This document shows, piece by piece, positions 1-10,113 of a DNA stretch of 64,000 nt. The notes beneath the pieces are model-generated. The model ran no database searches. It was not told where the DNA came from and saw only the letters and a list, made by a program, of their open reading frames with translations. The position numbers were made by a program, and so were the translations under genes. Source of the stretch: Sulfurimonas marina (lineage in GTDB: Bacteria; Campylobacterota; Campylobacteria; Campylobacterales; Sulfurimonadaceae). Positions within the stretch are counted from its first letter, which is position 1. Every line of letters begins with the position of its first letter. The stretch spans positions 1,054,001 through 1,118,000 of the forward strand of contig NZ_CP041165.1 of NCBI RefSeq assembly GCF_014905095.1, written 5' to 3'.

Positions 1-1
1 C

Positions 2-577
2 GGAAAGCGCGGAACACCTCAGGGGATGGCTCAGTTTACTCCATATCCTGACGGCTATTTTCAACTACACGGCATGACAAAAGATATTACACTCTTTGAT
101 GACGGTTTAGTTCGCAGTAACGCTTTAAGTGCCCAGCCGAAACTTGATGAAAAGTTTATTAAAAAGATCGATCAGGGGTGGTGCTTTTCAGTAACACAGA
201 GTCGTACACAAGCGGCTATTGAACACTTAGCACAGTATATTCCTGCGTTTAAAGATGCAAAGGTGGCTTCAAAACCTCTTTACGGTGCGCAACAGATACC
301 CGGAGATGATGCAGACCTTAGAGCTTCTGAAGTTTCCTTTGAGGGGGAGAGATATGCAAGATGTGAGATCGTAAAAGCATCCTCTATTCTTACTATGGCT
401 GATGCGATCGTAAAAAAACTGATAGGACTTGGTTTTGTCGATCAGGAGTTTTACGGTCAAAGAGATTTTACAACGGCTCAAACCCTCAAAAAAGAGGATG
501 TCGATCGATATGCCGAACTTACCTGTAAAGATAGAGAGTATCCAAGCTCACTTGCATATGTAAGTAACTCTTATTAA
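2..577 (+). CDS. FAD-dependent oxidoreductase-like protein, C-terminal part (5' end outside window)
   Basis: The frame is already open at the left edge (codons reading GKRGTPQG precede the first in-frame ATG at 26), so this is the C-terminal ~190 residues of a longer protein. The nucleotide-binding N-terminus is not visible. The remaining segment, with its GKRGTPQG and DGYFQLHGMTKD stretches, resembles from memory the C-terminal part of FAD-dependent (DAO-like) oxidoreductases found in Sulfurimonas-type genomes. That is an inference and the substrate is unknown. A TATAAT box for the next gene follows the stop codon closely, so the gene probably ends its own unit. Confidence 0.45.
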   Translation, partial: GKRGTPQGMAQFTPYPDGYFQLHGMTKDITLFDDGLVRSNALSAQPKLDEKFIKKIDQGWCFSVTQSRTQAAIEHLAQYIPAFKDAKVASKPLYGAQQIPGDDADLRASEVSFEGERYARCEIVKASSILTMADAIVKKLIGLGFVDQEFYGQRDFTTAQTLKKEDVDRYAELTCKDREYPSSLAYVSNSY

Positions 578-585
578 ATTCGTAG

Positions 586-591
586 TATAAT
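586..591 (+). promoter_or_regulatory. -10 box of ppsA promoter
   Basis: A perfect TATAAT lies 34 bp before the ppsA ATG in the short gap after the preceding stop. No clear -35 is present, which is usual for Campylobacterota sigma70 promoters. An AGGAG ribosome binding site follows at 613-617. Confidence 0.6.
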
Positions 592-625
592 AGGTCACTA
601 TTTCCGTGTATAGGAGTGACTTGTT

Positions 626-2998
626 ATGCAGTATATTAAGTATTTTGATCAGATAGGGATCGATGATGTAGATAGTGTAGGCGGGAAAAATGCCTCACTG
701 GGAGAGATGTATCAGAACCTCTCAAACAGCGGAGTGAAAATTCCGTATGGTTTTGCTATTACAGTTGATGCCTATAACTATTTTTTAGATGCAAACGCTT
801 TATTGGACAAGCTTCATGAACAGCTTGACACTCTAGAGCCTGATAATGTAGCCCAACTCCAAGAGCGGGCAAAAATATGTCGGGAGTTAATTCTAAACGC
901 TTCTATACCCGATGAGCTTCAAGCCGAGATACTTCAAGGGTATAAAACACTTCAACAAAGGTACGACACCTCTATAACATTAGCTGTGCGTTCCTCTGCT
1001 ACGGCCGAAGACTCACCCGAAGCCTCTTTTGCAGGACAAAACGAAACTTTTTTAAATATTTCAAATGATGAAGAACTCCTAAATGCATACAAACAGTGTA
1101 TAGCATCAAACTTTACAGACAGATCGATCCACTATAAGTACGATAACGGCTTTGAGTATTTAAAGGTATATCTGAGTGTAACGGTTATGAAAATGGTTCG
1201 CAGTGATATATCTGCCAGCGGTGTAATGTTTAGTATAGATACAGAGAGCGGTTTTGAAGATGTGGTACTGATCAACGGTGCATACGGACTAGGGGAGAAT
1301 GTGGTGCAAGGGAGTGTCGATCCCGATAACTTCTATGTGCATAAACCTACATATCAAAAAGGTTTTCGAGCTGTTTTACAAAGAACCCTCGGAAGCAAGA
1401 AAATTAAGATGAATAGACACTCCGAGAATGTTGATGTACCACAGGAGGATCGTAAACGCTATTGTGTGAGTGATGAAGATATATTACAGCTTACCGATTA
1501 TGCTATTAAGATCGAGGAACATTACTCTGCCAAAGCGGGATATAAAAAGCCTATGGATATAGAGTGGGCGAAAGATGGGGACGACGGTGCAATTTATATA
1601 GTACAGGCCCGCCCTGAAACAGTAGAATCACATCACAATAAACTTACATATGAGAGTTATAAACTAAAAGAGAGCGGGGAGTTACTGGTAAGCGGTAGTG
1701 CGGTTGGAAGAAAGATAGCCTCCGGAAAAGTGAGACGTGTAAAAGAGCTCTCTGAACTGACAACGTTTGAAGCAGGGGATGTTCTTGTAGCTGAGACCAC
1801 TACACCTGACTGGGAACCTGTTATGAAGATAGCTTCTGCCATTGTAACAAACAGAGGGGGGCGAACATGTCATGCTGCTATTATCTCACGTGAGCTTGGT
1901 ATCCCTGCTGTTGTAGGGTGTGACAATGCTACCGAGGTACTTCAAGATGGAGATTTGGTGACGGTAAGTTGTGCAGAGGGTGAAGTTGGCTTTGTCTATA
2001 AAGGGCTACTTGATTTTGAGGTTGAAGAGAGTGATCTGAGTGACGTTAAAGATACAAAAACAAAAATTATGATGAATCTGGGTAATCCCGATCTCGCATT
2101 TTCACTCTCTGCATTACCGGTAGACGGGATAGGGCTAGCTAGAATGGAGTTTATTATTAACCAGGCTATTAAAATACATCCTATGGCACTTATCCATCCA
2201 GAAAAGCTTGATACTACTACAACAGAAGCGATTGAGAAAATCAAGGGTGATGAAGATGGGCAAGAGTTCTTTATCCGTCACTTAAGTGAAGGGGTTGCGA
2301 CAATTGCTTCGAGTGTATACCCTAAACCTTGTGTAGTGCGTATGAGTGACTTTAAAACAAATGAGTATGCAGACCTTCTAGGGGGACAATTTTTTGAGCC
2401 TTTAGATGCAAACCCTATGATAGGTTTCCGTGGTGCGGCAAGATATTCCCATCCTGCATACGAAGAGGGATTTGCTTTAGAGTGTAAGGCGATGAAGCGC
2501 GTGCGTGATGAGATGGGCTTTACAAATGTGATTCTTATGATCCCTTTTTGCAGACGAGTAGAAGAGGGTGAGAGAGTAATAGCTACAATGGAGAAGTATG
2601 GACTTAAGCGCGGTGAGAATGGACTTGAGATCTATGTAATGTGTGAGATCCCTAATAATGTGATAAGTATAGACGGCTTTAGTAAAAGCTTTGACGGCTT
2701 TAGCATAGGGAGTAATGATTTAACACAACTTACTTTAGGAGTTGATCGTGATTCTGAAATTGTCGCTTTTGATTATGATGAGAGAGACGAAGGTGTACTG
2801 AAGATGATCGAGATGGCCGTAGAGGGTGCAAAGAGAAACAATCGCCATAGTGGTATATGTGGTCAAGCCCCTTCAGATTATCCGGAAATGGCAGAATACT
2901 TAGTGAAACTTGGAATTGACTCAATAAGTCTAAATCCTGACAGCGTGATTAAAACACGACAAAATGTTGCAGAGATAGAGGTGCAAGCTGGAATTTAA
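626..2998 (+). CDS. ppsA: Phosphoenolpyruvate synthase (pyruvate, water dikinase)
   Basis: A 790-residue protein of normal family length, converting pyruvate, ATP and water to PEP, AMP and phosphate. The N-terminal ATP-grasp-like domain (about 1-340, with the AVRSSATAEDSPEASFAGQ stretch) is followed by the swivelling phosphohistidine domain with GGRTCHAAII (His about 416). The C-terminal TIM-barrel PEP domain contains SGICGQAPSDYPE with the catalytic Cys near 745. The ATG at 626 has AGGAG eight bases upstream. In an autotroph running the reductive TCA cycle, this enzyme and the nifJ product (23-26 kb) together would take acetyl-CoA to PEP. Confidence 0.95.
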   Translation: MQYIKYFDQIGIDDVDSVGGKNASLGEMYQNLSNSGVKIPYGFAITVDAYNYFLDANALLDKLHEQLDTLEPDNVAQLQERAKICRELILNASIPDELQAEILQGYKTLQQRYDTSITLAVRSSATAEDSPEASFAGQNETFLNISNDEELLNAYKQCIASNFTDRSIHYKYDNGFEYLKVYLSVTVMKMVRSDISASGVMFSIDTESGFEDVVLINGAYGLGENVVQGSVDPDNFYVHKPTYQKGFRAVLQRTLGSKKIKMNRHSENVDVPQEDRKRYCVSDEDILQLTDYAIKIEEHYSAKAGYKKPMDIEWAKDGDDGAIYIVQARPETVESHHNKLTYESYKLKESGELLVSGSAVGRKIASGKVRRVKELSELTTFEAGDVLVAETTTPDWEPVMKIASAIVTNRGGRTCHAAIISRELGIPAVVGCDNATEVLQDGDLVTVSCAEGEVGFVYKGLLDFEVEESDLSDVKDTKTKIMMNLGNPDLAFSLSALPVDGIGLARMEFIINQAIKIHPMALIHPEKLDTTTTEAIEKIKGDEDGQEFFIRHLSEGVATIASSVYPKPCVVRMSDFKTNEYADLLGGQFFEPLDANPMIGFRGAARYSHPAYEEGFALECKAMKRVRDEMGFTNVILMIPFCRRVEEGERVIATMEKYGLKRGENGLEIYVMCEIPNNVISIDGFSKSFDGFSIGSNDLTQLTLGVDRDSEIVAFDYDERDEGVLKMIEMAVEGAKRNNRHSGICGQAPSDYPEMAEYLVKLGIDSISLNPDSVIKTRQNVAEIEVQAGI

Positions 2999-3032
2999 AC
3001 ACTTAATAAGCTTGTAATTAAACAAAAATTGA

Positions 3033-3038
3033 TATAAT
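3033..3038 (+). promoter_or_regulatory. -10 box of the cytochrome c peroxidase gene, possibly leaderless
   Basis: TATAAT ends only six bases before the ATG at 3045. Transcription from this box would start at or next to the A of the start codon. No Shine-Dalgarno is visible in the six intervening bases. Confidence 0.5.
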
Positions 3039-3044
3039 CCGTTT

Positions 3045-3959
3045 ATGAATAAGCTTATATTATACACATTATTAGTTTCAGAATTTCTATTTTCAGCAGA
3101 ACTAATTACTCCAATACCTACTTCTTTAGATGTTAATCAGGAAAAAGCGACATTAGGCAAAGAGTTGTTTTTTGAAACAAAACTCTCTAAAAACAATACG
3201 GTTAGCTGTGCTAACTGTCATCAATTATTTAGCGGTGGTGATGATAACTTAGTTGTCTCTACAGGGATTAACGGTGCACAAGGTTCAATAAATGCACCTA
3301 CAGTTTATAATGCAGTTTTTAATTTTCGTCAGTTTTGGGACGGAAGGGCAAAAACTTTAAAGGAACAAGCAATGGGTCCTGTTGAAAATCCTATAGAGAT
3401 GGGACACAATTTTGAAGCTTTAATTCCTGAGCTTAATCAAACCAACTATAAAGCAAAGTTTGATGCAATTTATGAAGATGGGATTACAAAAGAGAATATT
3501 GCTGATGCAATAGCTGAATTTGAAAAAACATTAATCACTCCAAATTCTCCATTTGATCGTTATCTCAAAGGGGATCAAACTGCGCTGACCCAAAAGCAAA
3601 AAGATGGTTATGAAATCTTTAAAGCAAAAGGGTGTATAGCATGTCATCACGGGGTTAATATTGGTGGTAACACTTATAATAAATTTGGTATTTTTAGTGA
3701 TAGTAACAGCTCTGATTTAGGGCGCTACAATATCACACATAGAGAACGTGATAAGTATTATTTTAAAGTGCCTTCTCTTAGAAATATCGAAAAAACGGCA
3801 CCTTATTTTCACGATGGCCGTACAGATGATTTAAGAAGAGCAGTTCTTCTAATGGCAAAGTATCAGCTAGGCCGTAAAATCACCCAGGAGGAGATAGATA
3901 AAATTGTTGCGTTTTTAAAATCTTTAAACGGTGAACTTCCACAAGATATAGAGCCGTAG
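3045..3959 (+). CDS. Di-heme cytochrome c peroxidase (CcpA/MauG family)
   Basis: A 304-residue periplasmic protein with a Sec signal peptide (residues 1-18, ending FLFSA) and two c-type heme sites: CANCH at 55-59 and CIACH at 197-201. This is the classical two-domain layout of bacterial di-heme peroxidases, which reduce hydrogen peroxide with electrons from a small cytochrome c. The conserved block around QFWDGRAKTL and the C-terminal PSLRNIEKTAPYFHDG motif support the family. The stop codon is immediately followed by the start of a GGDEF-EAL gene, so the two are probably co-transcribed. MauG-like oxidases share the fold, but the length and motifs fit the peroxidase better. Confidence 0.9.
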   Translation: MNKLILYTLLVSEFLFSAELITPIPTSLDVNQEKATLGKELFFETKLSKNNTVSCANCHQLFSGGDDNLVVSTGINGAQGSINAPTVYNAVFNFRQFWDGRAKTLKEQAMGPVENPIEMGHNFEALIPELNQTNYKAKFDAIYEDGITKENIADAIAEFEKTLITPNSPFDRYLKGDQTALTQKQKDGYEIFKAKGCIACHHGVNIGGNTYNKFGIFSDSNSSDLGRYNITHRERDKYYFKVPSLRNIEKTAPYFHDGRTDDLRRAVLLMAKYQLGRKITQEEIDKIVAFLKSLNGELPQDIEP

Positions 3960-6806
3960 ATGAAAAAGACAAACAACATAGATTCAGTAAGCGTATTATT
4001 AACGCTCTTTATCTTTTTACTTTCATTGGTATTCTATTATCTTTATAAGATAGAACAAAGTGTGGAAAATTACCATACAAACCATAATAAACTTATAGAT
4101 ATGCAACTTTTAAATAAGGGGTTTGATGATTTTTCATTAAGTTCAAGTGAACTAAGTAACTACAATCTGGTAAATGCAGAACTTGAGAAGTTCAGCAAGC
4201 TGCTTATTGAGTTAAAAAACAATATAGAAGTAGATTATCCAGACGATAAAGTTTTAGCTCAAAAGTTAGTAATTATTCAAGCAGATTTTGAAAAAAAAGA
4301 GGATGATATTGAGTATTTCAAATCACTAAACTCAGCTTTAATAAGCGGTTCACATTTTCTTTTTGATCTTCAAAGAAGTATCTCTGACTCAAAAGAGATC
4401 TCAAGCGATACTAAAAGTATAGTTAATGAAGCACTCTTTTACCTGTTTCAGTTTACTAAGAGTGACTATATAGATAAGTCGTATGTTTCAAGTAAACTTG
4501 CAAAAGTTCAACAACCGCTTGATAAAAAGAAGATAATTTTAGTAACAAATTTTTATAATCAATCTACGGTATTACTTGATACACTTACTTCATACAGAAA
4601 TATTTCCAGCGATATTAGAGCCAATAAGCTTGGTTCACTTTTAAAAGAACTAGAAACAAACCTTGATGAAAAGTATAGTTATTACCTTGTGGAACAGCAA
4701 GTAATCGCAACATTCTTTTTTATCTCTACAGTTATTATTTTAGTAGCACTTATCTTTTTCTATATGCGCTCGTTAAAAACAAAAAAAGAGTTATTGGCAT
4801 TTAATTATGCGGTACAACATAGTGATAATGCTATCGTGATGACAGATCCTGATAAAAACATAGTTTTTGTAAATGAAGTTTTTGAAAAAACGACCGGTTA
4901 TTGTAGTGATGAGGTTATTGGAGAAAATCCTCGCATTTTAAAATCGAATAAACAAGATGAACAAGTTTATGTAGATATGAAAAAACGACTGGCAAATGGA
5001 AAAAGTTGGGAAGGTGAACTTATCAACCAGAAAAAAGATGGCAGCCTCTTTTACGAAAGAGCTTCTATTATTCCAATATTCTCAAATGATAAGTTGATTA
5101 ACTATCTTGCTATAAAACTTGATATCACTGAATATATAGAACAAAATATGCGACTACAACAAGCTGCAAGTGTTTTTGAAAATACCGAAGAGGTTATTAT
5201 TATTGCAGATGAAAATGCCAATGTAGTATCTGTAAATAAGGCTTTTACTGATATCTATGGATATACGATAGATGATGTAAAAGGAACTAATCTTAGTATT
5301 TTACACTCTGGTGCTCAAGATAAAAACTATTACCTGCATATGTGGGACAAGATTCTTCACAACGACTTTTTTCGCGGAAAAATTATCAATAAGACAAAAA
5401 GCGGAGAAGAGATACCTGTATGGGTCACTATAAAGGCTATTAGAGATAAAACAGGAAAGATCAGTAACTATACTTCTGTTCAGACAGATTTAAGAGCTAT
5501 AGAAAATTCAGAAGCAAAAGCGGAGTATTTGGCATACCACGATCCATTGACAGGTCTGTATAACAGAGTTAGTTTTGAAGAGTACTTGACACAAACATTA
5601 GCCGTAGTTAAAAGACAAGATAAAAAGTTGGCAATTTTATTTATAGACCTTGACAGGTTTAAGATCATTAACGATACATTAGGACATGATATCGGGGATG
5701 AAGTACTTATTAGTGTTACAAAAAGATTGAAACATATTTTAAGAGAAAGTGACTATGTCTCAAGATGGGGCGGCGATGAGTTTGTCGTTATCCTTCAGGA
5801 TGTGCCATCGGATACTTTAATTGCAACGGTTGCTAGAAAAATTATTGACAGTATTAAAGAGCCGATCCATATTGGGTATCATAATTTTAATATCACTGCA
5901 AGTATAGGTATATCTATGTTCCCTGATAATGGAAGTGATACTAAAACTTTAATAAAATATGCAGATACTGCTATGTACCTTGCAAAAGAGAGTGGTAAAA
6001 ATAGTTTCCGTTTTTATACATCAGAGCTCTCTTTAGAAACGGAGGAGAGACTTAATATTGATATTGCATTGCATAGTGCTCTGGAAAAAAATGAGATCTA
6101 TGTTGTATTTCAACCGCAGTATAATTTAGAGACAAAAAAGATTGTATCTGTAGAGACATTGGTACGATGGGAAAATGATACACTGGGTTTTGTAGCTCCT
6201 GATAAGTTTATACCAATTGCTGAAGATAACGGTTTTATCATTGAACTTGGATATTTTATTTTTGAAGAGTCGTGTAAAGCATTCAAACAGATGAAAGCTT
6301 CCGGTTTAGAGTTACAAAGAATAGCTATTAATGTTTCTAGTATTCAATTTAAAGAACCGAACCTTCTTGAAGCTCTAATCTCTATTGTTAAAAGACATGA
6401 ACTGGAAGCTTCAGAGATTGAGATAGAGATCACTGAGCGTTTTTTAATGGAAAATACGGATAAGAATATAAAAACATTACAAAGTTTTAGAGATTACGGA
6501 TTTAAAATATCTATAGATGATTTTGGTACGGGGTACTCCTCTATGTCTTACCTGAAACAACTTCCGATCGATACAATCAAGATAGATAAATCGTTTGTTG
6601 ATGATATAGGTGAAAATAGTTCAGATAATGCAATTATAGAGGCAATTGTAGCACTTTCAAAAAAATTAAATTATTCTATTGTAGCTGAAGGGATAGAAAC
6701 AGGTTCTCAAGAACAGTTTTTAGAATCTATCAAATGTGATATTGGTCAGGGTTACCTTTTCTCACGTCCTATTTTAGTAGAGGAACTAATAGCACGCTTT
6801 CGTTAA
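3960..6806 (+). CDS. Membrane-anchored PAS-PAS-GGDEF-EAL cyclic-di-GMP enzyme
   Basis: A 948-residue protein. A transmembrane helix near 10-30, a periplasmic sensor region rich in helices (30-245) and a second membrane helix (about 247-270) are followed by two PAS domains (about 275-390 and 400-515), a GGDEF diguanylate cyclase domain and an EAL phosphodiesterase domain. The GGDEF motif is intact (RWGGDEF near 603) with an RESD inhibitory-site motif five residues before it. The EAL signature reads ETL, but the other catalytic landmarks (NVSS, EITE, DDFGTGYS, KIDKS, EGIET, QGYLFSRP) are present, so both activities are possible. The start directly abuts the peroxidase stop (TAG-ATG), implying translational coupling. 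The input signal is unknown. Confidence 0.9.
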   Translation: MKKTNNIDSVSVLLTLFIFLLSLVFYYLYKIEQSVENYHTNHNKLIDMQLLNKGFDDFSLSSSELSNYNLVNAELEKFSKLLIELKNNIEVDYPDDKVLAQKLVIIQADFEKKEDDIEYFKSLNSALISGSHFLFDLQRSISDSKEISSDTKSIVNEALFYLFQFTKSDYIDKSYVSSKLAKVQQPLDKKKIILVTNFYNQSTVLLDTLTSYRNISSDIRANKLGSLLKELETNLDEKYSYYLVEQQVIATFFFISTVIILVALIFFYMRSLKTKKELLAFNYAVQHSDNAIVMTDPDKNIVFVNEVFEKTTGYCSDEVIGENPRILKSNKQDEQVYVDMKKRLANGKSWEGELINQKKDGSLFYERASIIPIFSNDKLINYLAIKLDITEYIEQNMRLQQAASVFENTEEVIIIADENANVVSVNKAFTDIYGYTIDDVKGTNLSILHSGAQDKNYYLHMWDKILHNDFFRGKIINKTKSGEEIPVWVTIKAIRDKTGKISNYTSVQTDLRAIENSEAKAEYLAYHDPLTGLYNRVSFEEYLTQTLAVVKRQDKKLAILFIDLDRFKIINDTLGHDIGDEVLISVTKRLKHILRESDYVSRWGGDEFVVILQDVPSDTLIATVARKIIDSIKEPIHIGYHNFNITASIGISMFPDNGSDTKTLIKYADTAMYLAKESGKNSFRFYTSELSLETEERLNIDIALHSALEKNEIYVVFQPQYNLETKKIVSVETLVRWENDTLGFVAPDKFIPIAEDNGFIIELGYFIFEESCKAFKQMKASGLELQRIAINVSSIQFKEPNLLEALISIVKRHELEASEIEIEITERFLMENTDKNIKTLQSFRDYGFKISIDDFGTGYSSMSYLKQLPIDTIKIDKSFVDDIGENSSDNAIIEAIVALSKKLNYSIVAEGIETGSQEQFLESIKCDIGQGYLFSRPILVEELIARFR

Positions 6807-6874
6807 AATAGAAGTTTAAGCTTAGCTTTGTTTTCATTTGTTAGAATTTCGCTTAAAAATAAAATGGATAACGG

Positions 6875-7615
6875 ATGAAAAAAATGTTAGATCGAATAGT
6901 TGTCGGAGTAGTAGCTCTTTTGACAACTTCAAACCTTTTAGCAATGGAAAAAATAACAGTAGATACTTGGTCGGAGTATTCAAACGGTGCAGAGTTTGAT
7001 GTTGTAATGCAGGGACTGATTATGGAACTGGAGTGGACTAAAAAGTTTTCTCTGGTTACGGCAAGTGCATTAGGTATGCAGACAGAGGAGAGCACCGGTG
7101 AAAAAAAATCAACGGCAAAAGATTTAGCACTTTATCCAAAATATAATTTTATAGAGTCTACAAAGGATGGAGTACCGGGATTTTCAGTGATGGCTGGAGG
7201 TGTTTTCCCAACTGGGCATAATTTTTTAAGTTCTCCAAATAGAGCGTATCTGGCAATTGCAATGTTTCCTATGACACTTTTTAATGAGCGTGTAGCCTTT
7301 GAAGCACAATTAGGGCATCGTTATGTTCAAGTAAAAGATGACAAGGATATCAATCGTTTGCATTGGGGTGTATTTGTAGAAGCCAATATGATTGACAACT
7401 ATAATATATTTACAAATTTTTACTCGGGAACACAATATGATATAGATGTCCCTTCCTTAAGTCAGGAGTATGGACTAAGTTATGACTATAGTGATACTTT
7501 CAAGTATAAAATGCTTTTTGGAATCCAACCTGAACTAGAAGGCAGAGGCGATGCAGATACTACGGAATACTGGGGTGAACTAGGGGTTGAAATACGTTTT
7601 AGTGAATTTGACTAA
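6875..7615 (+). CDS. Probable outer-membrane beta-barrel protein, function unknown
   Basis: A 246-residue protein with an N-terminal signal peptide (basic MKKMLDR, hydrophobic core, cleavage after LLA about residue 23). The mature part shows alternating aromatic and polar strands (for example FEAQLGHRYVQV, HWGVFVEANMI, YNIFTNFYSG) and ends in FSEFD rather than a C-terminal Phe. It looks like a small outer-membrane porin or transporter-like barrel. I recognise no specific family and propose no substrate. It is separated from its neighbours by about 70 and 110 bp, so it is probably monocistronic. Confidence 0.6.
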   Translation: MKKMLDRIVVGVVALLTTSNLLAMEKITVDTWSEYSNGAEFDVVMQGLIMELEWTKKFSLVTASALGMQTEESTGEKKSTAKDLALYPKYNFIESTKDGVPGFSVMAGGVFPTGHNFLSSPNRAYLAIAMFPMTLFNERVAFEAQLGHRYVQVKDDKDINRLHWGVFVEANMIDNYNIFTNFYSGTQYDIDVPSLSQEYGLSYDYSDTFKYKMLFGIQPELEGRGDADTTEYWGELGVEIRFSEFD

Positions 7616-7728
7616 ATAATTACACATTTTTTGTACAATTTTATTAGAAGAGGTTATAGAAAAATTTAAATAGGGTACAATACATATAGTGCTTCATCTA
7701 AAGTCATCATGAAGAGAGGGAGGATAGA

Positions 7729-10041
7729 ATGCTAAATTTTTCGCAAATGTTTTATACTCAATTAGTTGATATCGCTTATAAGCAATTGAAATTTTCTTCT
7801 TTGGCAAATGTCATAAACGCTGCAGTACTTAGTTTTATTCTCTTCCCCTATGTCAATGGTGTATACCTTGGGCTTTGGTTTGAATTTGTTTTAGCCATTT
7901 CTTTATATAGATTTATTATGGCAAAACGTTATCAATCTACTCCGCAAAAATACTCAATAAAAAAGTGGAAAAAACGTTTTGTAGAGACACTCATTATATC
8001 AACACTCATATGGATTGTTGTTCCATTTTTATTTTTTATAAAAGACAATTATATGGTTCAGGCTGCTATCATAATTGTATATGCAGGGCTTAGTGCAGGT
8101 GCAATAAGTTCTCTTTCCTCTCTCACTAGAACACTTCATGTCTTCTTGGTTATGTTTTTACTGCCACTGATTATAGTACTTTTTTTACAGCAAACTCAAT
8201 TACATACGGCAATGGCATTTCTGGTCAGTTTATACTTAGGGCTTTTAATGATAATAGGGAATAAATTTCACCAAAACTATAAAGAGATCTTTAAAGTCAG
8301 CATGATGTATGAGCATGAAAAAGAAAAGTTTAGTGTATCTAAAGAACGTTTTGAAATCATTTTCCAAGGTGCACCGGTTGGCTTTGTATTCTACGATAAA
8401 AACTTGATCATCAGAGAGGTTAATCAAAAACTTGTAGATTTTTTAGAGGCACCAAGAGAGTTATTAATCGGGCTAGATCTGCATACTATTCCGGACCAAA
8501 GAATTGTACCTGCACTTAAAGATGCCATTAAAAATAAGAATGGTACATACGATGGAAAGTATATTACAAAATTTGCCAACAAAGATGTGTTTATAAATAT
8601 GCAGACATCTCCTGTGCGCGATAATTCCGGCAAAGTTATTGGGGCTGTAGGGATTGTAAATGATGTTACAGAAAAGATGCATGATCAAAGAAAGATAGAG
8701 AGACAAGCGAAGTATGATATCTTAACAGATATTCCAAACCGTTTGACACTCATCGAACAAATAGAACATGAAATTATCCGTTATAAACGTCATCGAATTA
8801 TTTTTGCAGTACTTTTTTTAGACCTTGACCATTTTAAAAATATTAACGATTCTCTTGGACATGCCATTGGCGATAAATTGTTAATTGAGATAGCACATAG
8901 GTTAAGATCAATTATACGTGATGAAGATATTGTAGCAAGGTTAGGTGGTGATGAATTTGTTGTCTTGTTACCGGATTTGTCATTAGAACAAAAAACTGCT
9001 GCAAATAAAGCTGAACATGTTTCTAAAAAAGTATATGAGAGCTTGATAAAACCTATTGTAGTAGAAGGACATTCCCTTAATATCTCTACAAGTATAGGGA
9101 TCACTTTAGCAAATTCCGAAAATGATAATGCAGATGATATTTTAAAACATGCAGATATAGCGATGTATCAGGCAAAAAAAGATGGAAGAGGCGTGAGCCG
9201 TTTTTATCAACAACAGATGGACCTTTGGATCAAGCGAAGACTGGAACTTGAAAACGGTCTGAGAGACAGTTTATATAACGATGAACTTCAAGTTTATTTT
9301 CAACCTATTGTAGAGTTTAAAAGTGGAGAAATTATTGGTGCAGAAGCACTGCTCAGATGGAACTCAAACGAGTTTGGTTCTGTTTCTCCAGAAGAGTTCA
9401 TTCCTGTGGCAGAGGAGAGCGGTTTGATCGTACAAATTGGAGATTTTGTAATGAAAAAAGCCTTTGAACAGTTTGTAAGATGGAAAAAAGAATCTAAAGG
9501 TTCAGAGTCGTTACAAAAAATTGCAATAAATATAAGTGTACGTCAATTTAACAGGGGAGATTTTATTGCAAACATTAAGAAATTAATAGATAGCAGTATG
9601 ATCGCTCCCGAGAATGTAGAACTTGAAATTGTTGAGTCTATTGTTATAGATGATGTAAAAATAGCAAAAGAGAAAATGGAGGAGCTGCGCACTTTAGGAA
9701 TAAAGCTCTCTATTGATGACTTTGGTACAGGTTACTCCTCATTGTCATACTTAAAGCAATTGCCTTTTACAACATTGAAAATCGATAAATCTTTTGTAAA
9801 AGATATAAATATAGATGCAGAGGATGATGAGTTAATTGAAACTATCTTAAATATTGCAAAAAGATTTAATCTTGAGGTAGTTGCAGAGGGTGTGGAAACA
9901 TATGAGCAAGCTCTCTTTTTAGCAGAAAAAGATTGTGAATTTTTTCAAGGATATTATTGTTCAAAAGCGGTTAACGGTGAAGCGTTTATAGATTTGCTTA
10001 ATAATAGAGAAACTTGTGTCCCTACAATTAAAAAAGATTAG
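7729..10041 (+). CDS. Membrane PAS-GGDEF-EAL cyclic-di-GMP enzyme
   Basis: A 770-residue protein. Five or six transmembrane helices (residues ~20-185) form a MASE-like membrane sensor, followed by one PAS domain (~205-325), GGDEF (~330-495) and EAL (~510-760). GGDEF is intact (ARLGGDEF near 406) and preceded by the RDED inhibitory site. The EAL domain has AEALLRW, NISVRQF, EIVES, DDFGTGYSS, KIDKSF and AEGVET, so all metal-binding positions look preserved. A strong GGGAGG ribosome binding site precedes the ATG. The paralogue at 3960 has a different, periplasmic sensor, so the two probably answer different cues. Confidence 0.9.
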   Translation: MLNFSQMFYTQLVDIAYKQLKFSSLANVINAAVLSFILFPYVNGVYLGLWFEFVLAISLYRFIMAKRYQSTPQKYSIKKWKKRFVETLIISTLIWIVVPFLFFIKDNYMVQAAIIIVYAGLSAGAISSLSSLTRTLHVFLVMFLLPLIIVLFLQQTQLHTAMAFLVSLYLGLLMIIGNKFHQNYKEIFKVSMMYEHEKEKFSVSKERFEIIFQGAPVGFVFYDKNLIIREVNQKLVDFLEAPRELLIGLDLHTIPDQRIVPALKDAIKNKNGTYDGKYITKFANKDVFINMQTSPVRDNSGKVIGAVGIVNDVTEKMHDQRKIERQAKYDILTDIPNRLTLIEQIEHEIIRYKRHRIIFAVLFLDLDHFKNINDSLGHAIGDKLLIEIAHRLRSIIRDEDIVARLGGDEFVVLLPDLSLEQKTAANKAEHVSKKVYESLIKPIVVEGHSLNISTSIGITLANSENDNADDILKHADIAMYQAKKDGRGVSRFYQQQMDLWIKRRLELENGLRDSLYNDELQVYFQPIVEFKSGEIIGAEALLRWNSNEFGSVSPEEFIPVAEESGLIVQIGDFVMKKAFEQFVRWKKESKGSESLQKIAINISVRQFNRGDFIANIKKLIDSSMIAPENVELEIVESIVIDDVKIAKEKMEELRTLGIKLSIDDFGTGYSSLSYLKQLPFTTLKIDKSFVKDINIDAEDDELIETILNIAKRFNLEVVAEGVETYEQALFLAEKDCEFFQGYYCSKAVNGEAFIDLLNNRETCVPTIKKD

Positions 10042-10113
10042 TAGTCTCTTTTTTTGAAAAAATATTTATTTTTCTTTAGATATAGTGACAAAATTTAAAA
10101 TAGAAGGAAAAAT

